From positions 1,950,001 to 2,014,000 of the forward strand of contig NZ_CP038141.1 of assembly GCF_006542355.1 (NCBI RefSeq): DNA of 64,000 nt. The letters are read 5' to 3'. Position 1 is the first letter of the stretch. Every line of letters begins with the position of its first letter. Position numbers and translations under genes: made by a program. Below the pieces are notes generated by a model. That model was not told the DNA's origin and made no database searches. It was given only the letters and a program-made list of their open reading frames with translations. This document shows positions 47,652 through 57,922 of the stretch, one piece after another. This stretch comes from Swingsia samuiensis. Lineage in GTDB: Bacteria > Pseudomonadota > Alphaproteobacteria > Acetobacterales > Acetobacteraceae.

Positions 47652-49067
47652 CTAAAAACTAAGAATAGCGTCGCAGTTAAACCATAACATATTGTTAGTT
47701 CCGTTATTGACGGTTGGATTTGTGATTGTTCCTCGTTGATTGAAGGGGTGTGTGCCGTTTAAAGATTTATCAAGGCGTATTTCAGGACGAAGAGTAAACT
47801 GCGCTTTTCCAAGGTACTGATTTATGAATTGTGGTTTATATGTAGCCCCAATGGTAAGGTCACCATAAGTGGTCGGTGGAGCATTAAAATAAGGGTAAGG
47901 ACGGTTTCGTAAGGAGTTTGTGTAAGATAAATTTCCTACATATTCAGTAACAATACCGCCAGTATTATCACGAAAAATTTCGCCGCGCGCATTTAAAGTT
48001 AAAAATGGCCGAATATCCCATGATATATAAGAAGTATAACCGTAAGCATCATCTCGTAAGGCATCATCATGGAGATAGGTTGCATTGGCTGTAACTGAGA
48101 CTTTGTCTGTAATATGATAAGTTGCCAGAAAGTCTATATTATATTGCATACGATGGTTGGCCGCACGTCCTATACCAGAACTTGTCCATCCAGCGGGAGA
48201 AGTTAGAGTAGGGCCATTATTTGCTTCAGGTCCAAACCGGCCAATCGCATGCATATTTAATTTGCCGTTCATAAGATTATTCCATGCGAACCCAAAATAA
48301 CCTTTAGGACGACTATTGTTTCCCGATGAGCCAAATGTGGTTGAGTTGCCAGCATCTATACCCATAATCCAGTCCCATTTTTTGGTAAGGTGCATTGTGG
48401 CCACAACACCAACTGTCTCAAAAGGGACGATGTAATCATTCGAATAGTTGAAGGTATAAAAAGGGCGCGCCAAAGCAGGTGTTCCTTCGGCCCCAAGCAG
48501 GCCATAGATTTGGCCAATTTGAAAATCAATACCATGATGGAAGATCCAAGGGGTATGCACATCAATATGGGCTTGGGTCGGTGTCCATTGGTAAAAACTG
48601 CTGGTTGTACCTGCTCCCATACCTAAAGTTGGATCAAAACGAGCGTCAGAGCCAAAAAGCATTTCTGCGACAAAGCCAATTCCGTAGCCACCACCAATGG
48701 AGGTAACAGGGTGGGAGATAGATCCCATAATCTGATTGAGAGCAACGGTGTTCGCTCGGTCTTGGTAGTATTGCCCGAAGTTATACCCAGATCGTGTCCA
48801 TGGATTTCCACTGATGCCAGCTTCTAGGCTTAAGTGTCCAACAAGACCGTCCCAATATGTAAGAGGTTGGCCTTTGGAGGGAGAAAAAAGGTTCCCAGCT
48901 TGATTAGAGGCTACATCTGGATTTGCGGGTGGAGTACTTGTTGGATGAGCAAAGGTAATCGTGGATTGAGCTGGGAGAATAGAGGAGGTGTCCGCCCATG
49001 CCGTCAATGGGATAACGGTGTATGGCAGAACCGTGAAAATGGCTAAATGTTTATATAGTATTTTCAT
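47652..49067 (-). CDS. Outer-membrane beta-barrel porin (BBP2-like)
   Basis: About 471 aa: signal peptide MKILYKHLAIFTVLPYTVIP ... AWA, a proline-rich linker, then alternating beta-strands ending in the aromatic C-terminus DAILSF. Motifs LSLEAGISGNPW, NFGQYYQDRANTVALNQIMG and FEIGQ-like segments match outer-membrane beta-barrel (OmpL/BBP2, DUF1597-type) proteins. The ATG at 49067 has AGGA upstream and yields a proper signal peptide; an upstream in-frame start would not. Solute specificity is unknown. Confidence 0.8.
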   Translation of the reverse strand: MKILYKHLAIFTVLPYTVIPLTAWADTSSILPAQSTITFAHPTSTPPANPDVASNQAGNLFSPSKGQPLTYWDGLVGHLSLEAGISGNPWTRSGYNFGQYYQDRANTVALNQIMGSISHPVTSIGGGYGIGFVAEMLFGSDARFDPTLGMGAGTTSSFYQWTPTQAHIDVHTPWIFHHGIDFQIGQIYGLLGAEGTPALARPFYTFNYSNDYIVPFETVGVVATMHLTKKWDWIMGIDAGNSTTFGSSGNNSRPKGYFGFAWNNLMNGKLNMHAIGRFGPEANNGPTLTSPAGWTSSGIGRAANHRMQYNIDFLATYHITDKVSVTANATYLHDDALRDDAYGYTSYISWDIRPFLTLNARGEIFRDNTGGIVTEYVGNLSYTNSLRNRPYPYFNAPPTTYGDLTIGATYKPQFINQYLGKAQFTLRPEIRLDKSLNGTHPFNQRGTITNPTVNNGTNNMLWFNCDAILSF

Positions 49068-49117
49068 GCAGTCTAATCCTAAGAGGAAGGGTAGATTCTT
49101 GAAAACGATTCGATAAT

Positions 49118-49136
49118 AATACGGTGTATCCGTATT
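49118..49136. other. Small hairpin in the porin / peptidase divergent gap
   Basis: AATACGG and CCGTATT make a 7-bp stem with a 5-nt loop followed by TTT, in a 162-bp gap between divergent genes. It may be an operator or a small terminator; nothing more can be said. Confidence 0.3.
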
Positions 49137-49229
49137 TTTAGTATGAAAGTGAAACGTTCGCAATTGATCAGTCTATATATTTCGATATAGATATATTTTT
49201 ATGACGTTTGGAAGCTGTGGGATTATAAA

Positions 49230-51360
49230 ATGAATTGTAAATCGTTAATTAAAATATTTTTGATGACAACATGTTTTGCATCACTCCAGACAAACGCTTG
49301 GGCCTCTGAAGAAAAGCGGGTTAATCCTCTTTTGTCTCCAAGTAGTTTGCCGTTTCAAGCGCCAAGGTTTGATCTCATTAAAGATACTGATTATGTGTTC
49401 GCATTTGAAAAAGGCATGCAAGAGCACCTAAAAGAGATTACGCAAATAGCTAATAATACAGATAAACCAACATTCGAAAATACGATTGCTGCCTTAGAAA
49501 AAGCTGGAAGTTTACTCTCGCGTGTCCAAATGACATTTGATGGAGTATATCAAGCGAATACTAATCCTGTTCTAGATAAAACGGAGAGCCAAGAAGCTGG
49601 GGCTTTAGCTGAGCACAATGATGCGATTTATTTGAACGATCGGTTGTTTGCACGTATTAAGTATCTTTATAACGAACAAAAAAAATTAGCATTAACATCT
49701 GAGCAGCAACAAGTTTTAAATATTTATTATCAAGAGTTTATCCATGAAGGAGCCTTATTATCGGCTCGTGATAAGGAGAAGCTGCGCTCGTTCAATAAAC
49801 GATTGGCTCAGCTAGAGTCTCTTTATTCGCAAAAACTTATTTCTGCGGCTAAAAATGCTGCTCTTGTTCTTGACCATAAGGATGCTTTAGCGGGGTTGGA
49901 TGAGGGAGGTTTGGCTTCTGCTCAAAAAGCCGCGCAGGAACGAAAACTGAGCGGTAAATGGCTTATTCCGCTGCAGAATACGACGCAACAGCCGGATTTA
50001 GCGGCTCTTAATAACCGCTCAACCCGAGAGAGGTTGTTCTCACAAAGCTGGACACGTGCAGAAAAAGGTGATGCGAATGACACTCGGTCAACAATTTCAG
50101 AGATAGCAAAAATCAGAGCACAAAAAGCAGCATTATTTGGATATCCGAATTATGCAGCCTATGTTTTGTATGATCAAATGGCTAAAACACCGGAGAATGC
50201 AGAGCATTTTATTAAGCAGCTCATTCCTGCGTTGGCTACAGAACAAAAGCGAGAGGTAGCCCTTTTACAAGAAACAATTCACAAAGATGGAGAGAGGTTC
50301 TCCTTCAAACCATGGGACTGGGAAAAGTATGCAGCTCAAGTAAAGCGTGAGCAATATTCTCTTAATCAGGATGAGATCAAACCTTATTTTGAATTAAAGA
50401 CTGTTTTGACAGATGGTGTATTTTTTGCCGCACATCAGCTTTATGGCGTCTCTTTTAAACAAAGGCACGATATTCCAGTTTATAATCCGGATGTGATGGT
50501 ATTTGAAGTTTTCGATAAAGATGGTTCTGCTCTTGGTTTGATGTACTTTGATTACTTCAAGAGAGATAATAAGGCAGGGGGAGCGTGGATGTCCAACTTT
50601 GTTGGTCAATCTAAGCTACTTCATACAAAACCTGTGATTTATAATGTTGCCAATTTTACAAAAGCAGCCTCAGGTCAGCCCCAGTTGGTTACCTTTGATG
50701 ATGTAACGACAATGTTTCATGAGTTTGGGCATGCTTTACATGGTCTATTTGCTAATCAAGTATATCCAACTGTATCGGGAACTAATGTTGCGCGTGATTT
50801 TGTAGAGTTCCCATCACAGTTTAATGAAAATTGGGCTCTTGATCCAACTGTATTTGCTCATTACGCACGGCACTACAAAACAGGCGCGCCAATGCCGCAG
50901 GAGTTAGTGCAGAAAATCAAGAAAGCGGCAAAATTTAATCAAGGCTATGCTCTGGGCGAAATTGTTGCTGCTGCAGAACTGGATTTGCAATGGCATAGCT
51001 TGCCTGCTTCTGCGCCAAGGCAGGACGTGGATTTTTTTTGAAAAGAAAGCTCTTAATCAGTTGGGCTTGGATGTTAATGACGTTCCGCCACGGTATCGTT
51101 CAACTTATTTTTTACATATTTGGTCTAATGGATATTCAGCTGGGTATTATGCTTACCTTTGGACGGAAATGTTAGATCAGGATGCTTTTGCTTGGTTTAC
51201 GCAACATGGTGGTTTGACGAGAGAGAATGGGCAACGTTTTCGGGATATGATTTTGTCTAAAGGGCACACAATGGATTATGCTCCGATGTTTAAGGCTTTT
51301 TACGGCAAAGACCCAGATATTGAGCCTATGTTGGAACACCGGGGCTTAGCACAGAAATAA
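49230..51360 (+). pseudogene. dcp: M3 family peptidyl-dipeptidase (Dcp-like), frameshifted
   Basis: An exported oligopeptidase (signal peptide ending NAWASEE) with the M3 zinc motif FHEFGHALHG at about 493-502. The first frame stops after DVDFF at 51041. The remaining about 105 residues, including IWSNGYSAGYYAYLW (the substrate-binding Tyr region), continue in another frame to 51360. The break is at a run of eight T (51032-51039); seven T would restore one protein of about 709 aa, the normal Dcp length. Possible explanations are a sequencing error, real loss, or slippage at the T tract. All catalytic zinc residues remain in the first part. Confidence 0.8.
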
Positions 51361-51444
51361 CCTTTAAATGTCTTGGGAATGATATTTATTGGCATTCCTA
51401 AGATAAGAGGGTGCTTTGATGGAGAAAGTTGCTAGAATATCTTC

Positions 51445-52557
51445 ATGAAGAAGAAAGACAATTTTGAGATATTTTTAGCTACTTTTCCTGGGTTTGAAGA
51501 GACCTTATGGCAAGAAGTTAAATTAAAAGGATTTCGCCATCCCGTTATCGCTGATGGTGGGGTATTAATTAAAGGAGGTTGGTCAGAGGTTTGGCGGGCC
51601 AATTTATGGCTGCGTGGAGCCAACCGTGTTTTGGCACGTTTGGCCACGTTTAAAGCTGATAATTTTGATCAACTGGTTGCTCGAACAGCTCTTGTTAATT
51701 GGAAAGAGTTATTGCCTGAAGGTGCTGTTTTTAGGGTAGAAGCGACGGCAAAATCATCTCGTTTATATCATACAAAAGCGATTATTGAACGTGTATCTTC
51801 TGTTATAGAGAATGCTGTGCAGGGCGTTTTTTCACAGAAATCCGATCTTATTTTCAGAGTTCGAATGGAAAAAAATTATTGCACGATCAGTTTTGATTCC
51901 TCAGGAGAGTTATTACATAAAAGAGGTTATAAAACGGCTATAAACCGTGCTCCAATCCGTGAAACAATGGCTGCATTGCTCTTATATAAATGTGGTTATT
52001 CAGGACAAAGCGTTCTTTACGATCCAATGTGTGGCTCTGGAACATTTGTAATTGAAGCAGCAGAAATAGCGAACCGTTTAAATCCAGGACGGAACCGTTC
52101 TTTTTCTTTTGAACAATTATTAACGTTTGATGCAGACGCTTGGAACAAAATGAAAACCGTTCAGCGGCAGCACTTATCGGATTATACATTTTACGGGAGT
52201 GATCGCGATCAAACCGCGATTAACATTTCTCAAGAAAATGCCAAAAGGGCAGATGTTTCGGGCGTTACGGAGTTTAAAAGATGTTCTTTTGGAGAAATTG
52301 AACCACCAGCAGAGCATGGGGTTCTTTTTATTAATCCTCCTTATGGAGAAAGAATAGGCGGAAAGGAAAATTTGTTTACTCTGTATAGTTTTATGGGAAA
52401 AGTAATTAAGGAAAAATTTAAGGGTTGGAAAGTTGGTCTTATTACGACAGATAAGAATTTAGCGTATGCAACAGGATTGCAGTTTAGTAGTATAGAAGGG
52501 CCATTTCCTCATGGAGGGCTGAAGATTTATCTTTTTAGAACTGAAGATATACATTAA
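51445..52557 (+). CDS. RlmL-like THUMP-domain RNA methyltransferase
   Basis: A 370-aa SAM-dependent RNA guanine-N2 methyltransferase. An N-terminal THUMP region (FEIFLATFPGFEETLWQEV) precedes the Rossmann domain with LYDPMCGSGTFVIEAA and the catalytic NPPYGERIG motif. Family members (RlmL/YpsC) modify 23S rRNA at a guanosine. The target here is inferred by family only. Confidence 0.85.
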   Translation: MKKKDNFEIFLATFPGFEETLWQEVKLKGFRHPVIADGGVLIKGGWSEVWRANLWLRGANRVLARLATFKADNFDQLVARTALVNWKELLPEGAVFRVEATAKSSRLYHTKAIIERVSSVIENAVQGVFSQKSDLIFRVRMEKNYCTISFDSSGELLHKRGYKTAINRAPIRETMAALLLYKCGYSGQSVLYDPMCGSGTFVIEAAEIANRLNPGRNRSFSFEQLLTFDADAWNKMKTVQRQHLSDYTFYGSDRDQTAINISQENAKRADVSGVTEFKRCSFGEIEPPAEHGVLFINPPYGERIGGKENLFTLYSFMGKVIKEKFKGWKVGLITTDKNLAYATGLQFSSIEGPFPHGGLKIYLFRTEDIH

Positions 52558-52585
52558 ATTCGTTGTTTTTATAAAAGAGTAGTAT

Positions 52586-53476
52586 ATGGCCAATCATGTT
52601 GCAATTTGCCGGGCTGAGCTCGTCGCTGTTTTAAATGCAGTGCAACATGGTGTTCCTAAGGTTTTAACCCTTCAAGAAGGAAAGACCTTACCAGCCGGTC
52701 CATTGGAAACAGAGCATACATCATTACAGCGCGGATTACGCCAATGGGTTGAATGGCAAACCGGGTTTCTTTTAGGTCATGTTGAGCAGCTTTATACGTT
52801 TTGGGACCCTCTTCCTCAAGAAAAGCAAGGGCTTATTCGAGCTTCCTATATGGCTCTTACAAGAGAGGATATTAGTTCACAAAGCAATAATTGGCGAAGC
52901 TGGTATGATTATTTTCCATGGGAAGACCGGCGTTCAAACGAAGGAGCTGAGTTACTTAAAAAGCTTATCGAGCCTCTGCATGAGTGGGCCGCAAATGATT
53001 TGAAAAAATTAGCACGTCTTAGAACCGTTTTCGGGTTGAAGAATCAGAAGTGGGATGATGCCGCTGTATTAGAGCGTTATGAACTTTTATGGGAGGCAGG
53101 GTTGGTTGCAGAATCACCTCTTTTTCAAGGATCGTCTATTTCTGATGCTTCTATGCTCTATGACCATCGGCGTATTTTGGCGACTGCCATTTCTCGATTG
53201 AGAGCAAAAATTAGGTATACTCCAGTTATTTTTCAGCTTGTCCCGGAGCGGTTTACCTTATTCCAACTACAGCAAACGATGGAAGCGCTTGCTGGCAGAT
53301 ACATGCATAAGCAAAATTTTAGAAGACTTGTCTTAAATCAAGGTCTAGTAAAAGAGACTGATTATTACGAAAACAAAGTTCAAGGAAGACCAGCACGACT
53401 ATATCAATTTTGTGATGATGCTGCCGATCATTGTTATTTAGACGGTGCGAAACAGCCTTTAGAAAATTTATCATAA
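52586..53476 (+). CDS. nadQ: NAD biosynthesis regulator, NadQ/NrtR type
   Basis: A 296-aa protein with an N-terminal Nudix-like domain that lacks a clear Nudix box (LVAVLNAVQHGVPKVLTLQE, LPAGPLETEHTSLQRGLRQW) and a C-terminal winged helix (FQLVPERFTLFQLQQTMEAL, NFRRLVLNQGLVKETD, GRPARLYQF), the plan of NrtR/NadQ regulators that sense NAD-related metabolites. It lies just upstream of nadABC, and a perfect palindrome sits over the nadA promoter. Repression of nadABC is the likely role. Confidence 0.8.
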   Translation: MANHVAICRAELVAVLNAVQHGVPKVLTLQEGKTLPAGPLETEHTSLQRGLRQWVEWQTGFLLGHVEQLYTFWDPLPQEKQGLIRASYMALTREDISSQSNNWRSWYDYFPWEDRRSNEGAELLKKLIEPLHEWAANDLKKLARLRTVFGLKNQKWDDAAVLERYELLWEAGLVAESPLFQGSSISDASMLYDHRRILATAISRLRAKIRYTPVIFQLVPERFTLFQLQQTMEALAGRYMHKQNFRRLVLNQGLVKETDYYENKVQGRPARLYQFCDDAADHCYLDGAKQPLENLS

Positions 53477-53496
53477 AAAAGTGTAGTTTTTAGTGC

Positions 53497-53538
53497 TTGC
53501 ATATTTCATATCATCAATTATGCTCAATTCGAGCATAA
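53497..53538 (+). promoter_or_regulatory. nadABC promoter with palindromic operator
   Basis: TTATGCTC (53518-53525) and GAGCATAA (53531-53538) are a perfect 8-bp inverted repeat with a 5-bp spacer. A possible promoter TTGCAT (53497-53502) - 16 bp - TATGCT (53519-53524) is overlapped by the palindrome, as expected for a repressor site of the adjacent NadQ-like protein. Confidence 0.6.
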
Positions 53539-53556
53539 TAAAGATTAGGATCCGTT

Positions 53557-54540
53557 ATGGACATCCAGAGTGCTGAGTTAAGTAGAGATAGCCTATATGC
53601 ACCCCTTTCTCGTTTAATAAGACGGGATGATTGGGAGCGCCTGTATGCGGATGATATTGAGGCAATCCTAAAGCTCAAAAAAGAACGTAACGCTGTGATC
53701 TTGGCTCATAACTATCAGACGCCAGAAATTTTTCATGGAATATCTGATATTCGTGGAGATAGTTTAGCTCTTGCTCGTGAAGCGCAAAATCTGGATGCTG
53801 ATGTCATTGTAATGGCAGGTGTTCACTTCATGGCAGAAACAGCCAAGTTGATGAACCCAACCAAAACGGTTCTGATACCTGATGAAATGGCAGGATGCTC
53901 TTTAGCTGAGAGTATTACAGCAGAGAATGTTCGGGAAATGAAAAGACGTTACCCCGGCGTACCTGTAGTGACGTATGTTAATAGTACTGCGGAAGTAAAG
54001 TCTGAAACAGACGTATGCTGTACGTCGGGAAATGCTAAAAAAGTTGTTGAAAGTTTGGGTGTTCCTAGGGTGATTATGATCCCGGATGAATTTTTGGCCC
54101 GGAATATTCAGAATGAAACAGGCATTGAAATGTTAACATGGCCTGGCCACTGTGAAGTTCACGAACGTTTTACACCTCAAGAAATTAGGCAATATCGTCG
54201 GATGCACCCAGGCGTAACAGTGATCGCTCACCCTGAGTGTCCTCCAGAAGTTGTTGCTGAAGCTGATTATTCTGGTTCAACGGCCAATATGATTAGCTAT
54301 GTAGCAGAGCAAAAACCAGAAAAAGTGTTGCTTGTTACAGAATGTTCGATGAGCGATAATTTAGCGACGTTAAACCCCGCAACAGAGTTTGTTCGTCCTT
54401 GTAATCTTTGCCCTCATATGAAGAGAATTACACTTTCTGGGATTAGAAAAGCTTTGGAAAACATGGAAACAAAAGTTACCATTCCGCCTGAATTAGAGGC
54501 ACGTGCCAGAGCCTCAGTTGAACGTATGCTGGCTATCTGA
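53557..54540 (+). CDS. nadA: Quinolinate synthase NadA
   Basis: A 327-aa [4Fe-4S] enzyme condensing iminoaspartate with DHAP to quinolinate. VILAHNYQTPEI, GVHFMAETAKLMNPTKTV, and the cluster cysteines in VCCTSGNA, HPECPPEV and PCNLCPHM are all present. First gene of nadABC behind the palindromic operator; nadB begins 2 bp after its stop. Confidence 0.95.
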   Translation: MDIQSAELSRDSLYAPLSRLIRRDDWERLYADDIEAILKLKKERNAVILAHNYQTPEIFHGISDIRGDSLALAREAQNLDADVIVMAGVHFMAETAKLMNPTKTVLIPDEMAGCSLAESITAENVREMKRRYPGVPVVTYVNSTAEVKSETDVCCTSGNAKKVVESLGVPRVIMIPDEFLARNIQNETGIEMLTWPGHCEVHERFTPQEIRQYRRMHPGVTVIAHPECPPEVVAEADYSGSTANMISYVAEQKPEKVLLVTECSMSDNLATLNPATEFVRPCNLCPHMKRITLSGIRKALENMETKVTIPPELEARARASVERMLAI

Positions 54541-54542
54541 GC

Positions 54543-56006
54543 GTGTCGATCGATATTCTGTCCCACCTGTCAGGACGTCCTGTCATAGTTGGGGCAGGTT
54601 TGGCAGGATTAACGGCCGCTTTATATTTAGATCAACCCTGTGTTGTTCTAACGTTATCGCCTTTAGGGACAGATATTGCGAGTGGTTTGGCGCAGGGTGG
54701 AGTTGCAGCAGCCGTTGGAGAGGGGGATAATCCTTTACTTCATGCGCAGGATACTCTTGCCGCTGGGGCGGGTTTATGTGTCTCTGACGTTGTCCAAAAT
54801 ATTACACAAGCCGCTCCAGATGCAATTCGTATTTTATCAAGCTGGGGGGTACCTTTTGCCCGAAAAGGCACGGCTTTTGATTTGCACTTGGAAGCGGCTC
54901 ATTCCAAAAAACGTATTTTACACACAAACGGTGATGGCAGTGGTGCAGCTCTCATGAAAACGATGATTGAGCGTGTAAAAGCGCGGTCTGACATTACTGT
55001 TTTAGAAAATGTACGGCTTACTAAACTGTTAACAGAAGATGAGCATATAGTCGGCGTACAAACATCTATAGGGATTATCCCTACGCACTTATGTATTATT
55101 GCTTCTGGAGGAATAGGGGCGTTATACGAGAGTACAACGAGCCCCAATACATTAACTGGTTCTGCTCTTGCTGTCTCTGCACGTGCTGGAGCACGTTTGG
55201 TGGATATGGAGTTCACTCAATTCCATCCAACAGCATTAAAGACTTCAGGAAAAACCGGGCGTCGTCCTTTGGTGAGTGAAGCTGTGCGCGGGGCAGGAGC
55301 TTTGCTTGTTGATGAAACAGGTCAGCAATTTACAGACGAGTTATTGGCACGAGATGTTGTTTCCCGTGCAATTGCATCTCACATTGAAGCAGGACATAGT
55401 GTTTTCTTGAACGCTACTCAGTTAAAGCAGGAAAAGTTTAGTAAGCTTTTCCCGGGGATAACGAAATCCTGTCATGCTATCGGTATAAATCCTGATGAAG
55501 ATTTAATCCCTGTTAGTCCAGCAATGCACTATCACATGGGCGGGATAGAGGTAGATAATAAAGGACGATCGTCTATTGCAGGATTATGGGCTTGTGGAGA
55601 GGCTTCTTGTACTGGGTTACATGGTGCTAATCGCTTAGCAAGCAATTCATTACTGGAAGCGTTTTTGACAGGAAAGTGGGTAGCTGAAGATGTGAATGGA
55701 TATACTTATCCTTCACAACGAAATTTAAAGGTTATTTCTTCTGTCGTTGACGAGACGCAGGGAGCTCCTCTTAATCTGGATTTAATGAAAAATGCCGGAA
55801 TCGTTCGCTCGCAAAGTGGCTTGCAAAACGTTTTAGATAAGGTCCTGCCTCATATTTTAGAAAATGATCATGCATTGATCGCAGCTTTTATTGCAACTTC
55901 AGCTTTAAGACGCTGCGAAAGCCGAGGGAGTCATTACCGAAGTGATTTTCCTCATAGAAGTGACCCTTTCAGAACATCAATAACATTATCAGAGCTGGTA
56001 GCTTAG
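54543..56006 (+). CDS. nadB: L-aspartate oxidase NadB
   Basis: A 487-aa flavoprotein giving iminoaspartate for NadA. FAD motif VIVGAGLAGLTAALYL at the N-terminus, SGLAQGGVAAAVG, DMEFTQFHPTAL and MHYHMGGIEVD, with LHGANRLASNSLLEAF, are diagnostic. GTG start at 54543. Lies between nadA and nadC in one operon. Confidence 0.94.
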   Translation: MSIDILSHLSGRPVIVGAGLAGLTAALYLDQPCVVLTLSPLGTDIASGLAQGGVAAAVGEGDNPLLHAQDTLAAGAGLCVSDVVQNITQAAPDAIRILSSWGVPFARKGTAFDLHLEAAHSKKRILHTNGDGSGAALMKTMIERVKARSDITVLENVRLTKLLTEDEHIVGVQTSIGIIPTHLCIIASGGIGALYESTTSPNTLTGSALAVSARAGARLVDMEFTQFHPTALKTSGKTGRRPLVSEAVRGAGALLVDETGQQFTDELLARDVVSRAIASHIEAGHSVFLNATQLKQEKFSKLFPGITKSCHAIGINPDEDLIPVSPAMHYHMGGIEVDNKGRSSIAGLWACGEASCTGLHGANRLASNSLLEAFLTGKWVAEDVNGYTYPSQRNLKVISSVVDETQGAPLNLDLMKNAGIVRSQSGLQNVLDKVLPHILENDHALIAAFIATSALRRCESRGSHYRSDFPHRSDPFRTSITLSELVA

Positions 56007-56019
56007 AAAGGAAAATTAG

Positions 56020-56880
56020 ATGAAATTTCAAACATTCTTCCCTGATTTGATGTGGGAATCTCTTGTTAAAAACGCTCTTTTAGAAGATTTGGGTTCAGGT
56101 GGGGATATTACAACACAAGCTTTGATTAGTCCGGATCAGACTGTAAAAGCTATTTTTAGAGCGCGTAAACCGGGGGTCGTTGCAGGGTTAGCTGGTGCTA
56201 AGCTTTCTTTCACCTTATTGGACCATCACACTCGATTTATATCTCATAAGGAAGATGGAGATATTATTGAGGAGAAGGATGTTATTGCTTCTGTTGAAGG
56301 GAATGCCGCGACTATTTTAGGTGGTGAGCGTACAGCTCTAAACTTGCTATCTCATTTAAGTGGCATCGCATCAGAAACCAGAAAAATTGTTGATTTGGTT
56401 CATGGTACAGGCGTGCGTATTTGTTGCACGCGAAAAACGCTTCCTGGGATGAAGTCTGTACAGAAATATGCTGTTCGCGCTGGAGGAGGGGCAAGCCATC
56501 GCTACCGTTTGGATGATGCTATTTTGATTAAAGATAATCACTTGGCGTTATGTGGGGGGGTAACTTCTGCTTTGAAGGCTGCGAAGAAGCGAATAGGGCA
56601 TCTCTCTAAAATTGAATTGGAGGTTGACCGACTGGACCAGTTGGAGGAAGCTTTATCAGCAGGCGGAGCGGATGTGTATTTATTGGATAACATGTCGCTT
56701 GATGAGTTAAGAAAAGCAGTTAAATTGATTGATGGCCGGGCGATAGCTGAAGCTTCAGGAGGGATTACGCCTGAAACAGCCCGAGATATTGCTGAAACAG
56801 GTGTAAACGTTTTATCCCTAGGTTGGTTAACACATACTGTCAAAGCACTTGATATCGGACTTGATATTGAAGCTTTGTAA
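56020..56880 (+). CDS. nadC: Nicotinate-nucleotide pyrophosphorylase NadC
   Basis: A 286-aa quinolinate phosphoribosyltransferase. ALLEDLGSGGDITTQALI, GERTALNLLSHLSGIA, TRKTLPGMKSVQKYAVRAGG and IKDNHLAL are typical. AAAGGA before the ATG. Completes de novo synthesis of NAMN; ends at a terminator shared with pit. Confidence 0.96.
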   Translation: MKFQTFFPDLMWESLVKNALLEDLGSGGDITTQALISPDQTVKAIFRARKPGVVAGLAGAKLSFTLLDHHTRFISHKEDGDIIEEKDVIASVEGNAATILGGERTALNLLSHLSGIASETRKIVDLVHGTGVRICCTRKTLPGMKSVQKYAVRAGGGASHRYRLDDAILIKDNHLALCGGVTSALKAAKKRIGHLSKIELEVDRLDQLEEALSAGGADVYLLDNMSLDELRKAVKLIDGRAIAEASGGITPETARDIAETGVNVLSLGWLTHTVKALDIGLDIEAL

Positions 56881-56891
56881 AAGACAGGAAT

Positions 56892-56923
56892 AATAACTCC
56901 TATTCGTTTATATAGGAGTTATT
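56892..56923. terminator. Bidirectional terminator nadC / pit
   Basis: AATAACTCCTAT (56892-56903) and ATAGGAGTTATT (56912-56923) form a perfect 12-bp stem with an 8-nt loop between convergent genes; the right arm includes the stop region of the phosphate permease gene. Confidence 0.75.
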
Positions 56924-57911
56924 TAAAGAGAAGTAATAGCTTCATAAATATAGCTGCGAAAAGAGCTGAAGAAGGAAGAGTAATTAACCAAGAGGCGAAA
57001 ATCTTGTTTAATAGCCGCCAGCGAACAGCACTTACAGAACGTACGGATCCGACACCAGCTAATGCCCCAGTAATAGTGTGAGTAGAACTGACAGGGATAC
57101 CACACGATGTTGCGTATGAAAGTACAAGGCTGGCAGAAATTTGAGCGGTTGTTCCTTGCCATGGCCGAAGGCGGGTAATGCCATTTCCCATAGTGTGTAA
57201 TATGGCTTTTCCACCAAAAAGTGTTCCAAGTGCCATCGCTAATTGACAAGAAAGCACGACCCATAGCGGCACGGCAGCGTGATCTTGTAGAATATGTTCA
57301 GAAATAAGAGCTAAATAAAGAATACCCATTGTTTTTTGGGCATCATTCCCTCCATGAGCTAAGGACATAAATGCACATGATACGATCTGCATCCAGTTAG
57401 CATGGCGTGAAATGGCAGACATGTGTGCTTTATGCAGTAAAAACCCAAGCGCAAGAGCAATGAGAATAGAGCAAAGCATTCCGAGTAATGGTGAAATAAT
57501 AATTGCCATTACAATAGGTAATAAACCTTTCCATATAATGGCATTTAAACCTGCATAGGCAGCAACGGAACCAACAAGAGAGCCAATGAGTGCGTGGGAA
57601 CTGCTGCTTGGAATGCCTAGTCTAAGTGTTAAGGTATTCCATATTATTGAAGCAATGAGCGTACATAAAATAACAAATGGAGTAATGGAGGAGGATAAAA
57701 CAAGCCCGTGTCCTATCGTTCCTGCAACGTGTAACCCATAAACGAGGAAGGCCAGAAAGTTACATAATGCGCAGAGTAATACTGCTGCACGGATGGGTAA
57801 AACTCCTGTAGTTACAACGGGACCAATGGCCGCAGATGCATCATGCTGACCATTCGTGAAGTCAAAGAGAAGAGCAAAAAAGACAATTGCTATCAAGGTT
57901 GCTGAAATCAT
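56919..57911 (-). CDS. Inorganic phosphate transporter, PiT family
   Basis: A 330-aa permease with about ten membrane helices. FDFTNGQHDASAAIGPVVTTG near the N-terminus and VSSTHTITGALAGVG with GGNDAQKTMG in the second half are the two PiT repeats, with the paired ND motif. Low-affinity phosphate (metal-phosphate) import. It follows the DUF47 gene by 11 bp. Confidence 0.93.
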   Translation of the reverse strand: MISATLIAIVFFALLFDFTNGQHDASAAIGPVVTTGVLPIRAAVLLCALCNFLAFLVYGLHVAGTIGHGLVLSSSITPFVILCTLIASIIWNTLTLRLGIPSSSSHALIGSLVGSVAAYAGLNAIIWKGLLPIVMAIIISPLLGMLCSILIALALGFLLHKAHMSAISRHANWMQIVSCAFMSLAHGGNDAQKTMGILYLALISEHILQDHAAVPLWVVLSCQLAMALGTLFGGKAILHTMGNGITRLRPWQGTTAQISASLVLSYATSCGIPVSSTHTITGALAGVGSVRSVSAVRWRLLNKIFASWLITLPSSALFAAIFMKLLLLFK

Positions 57912-57922
57912 TGAAGCGGTCT

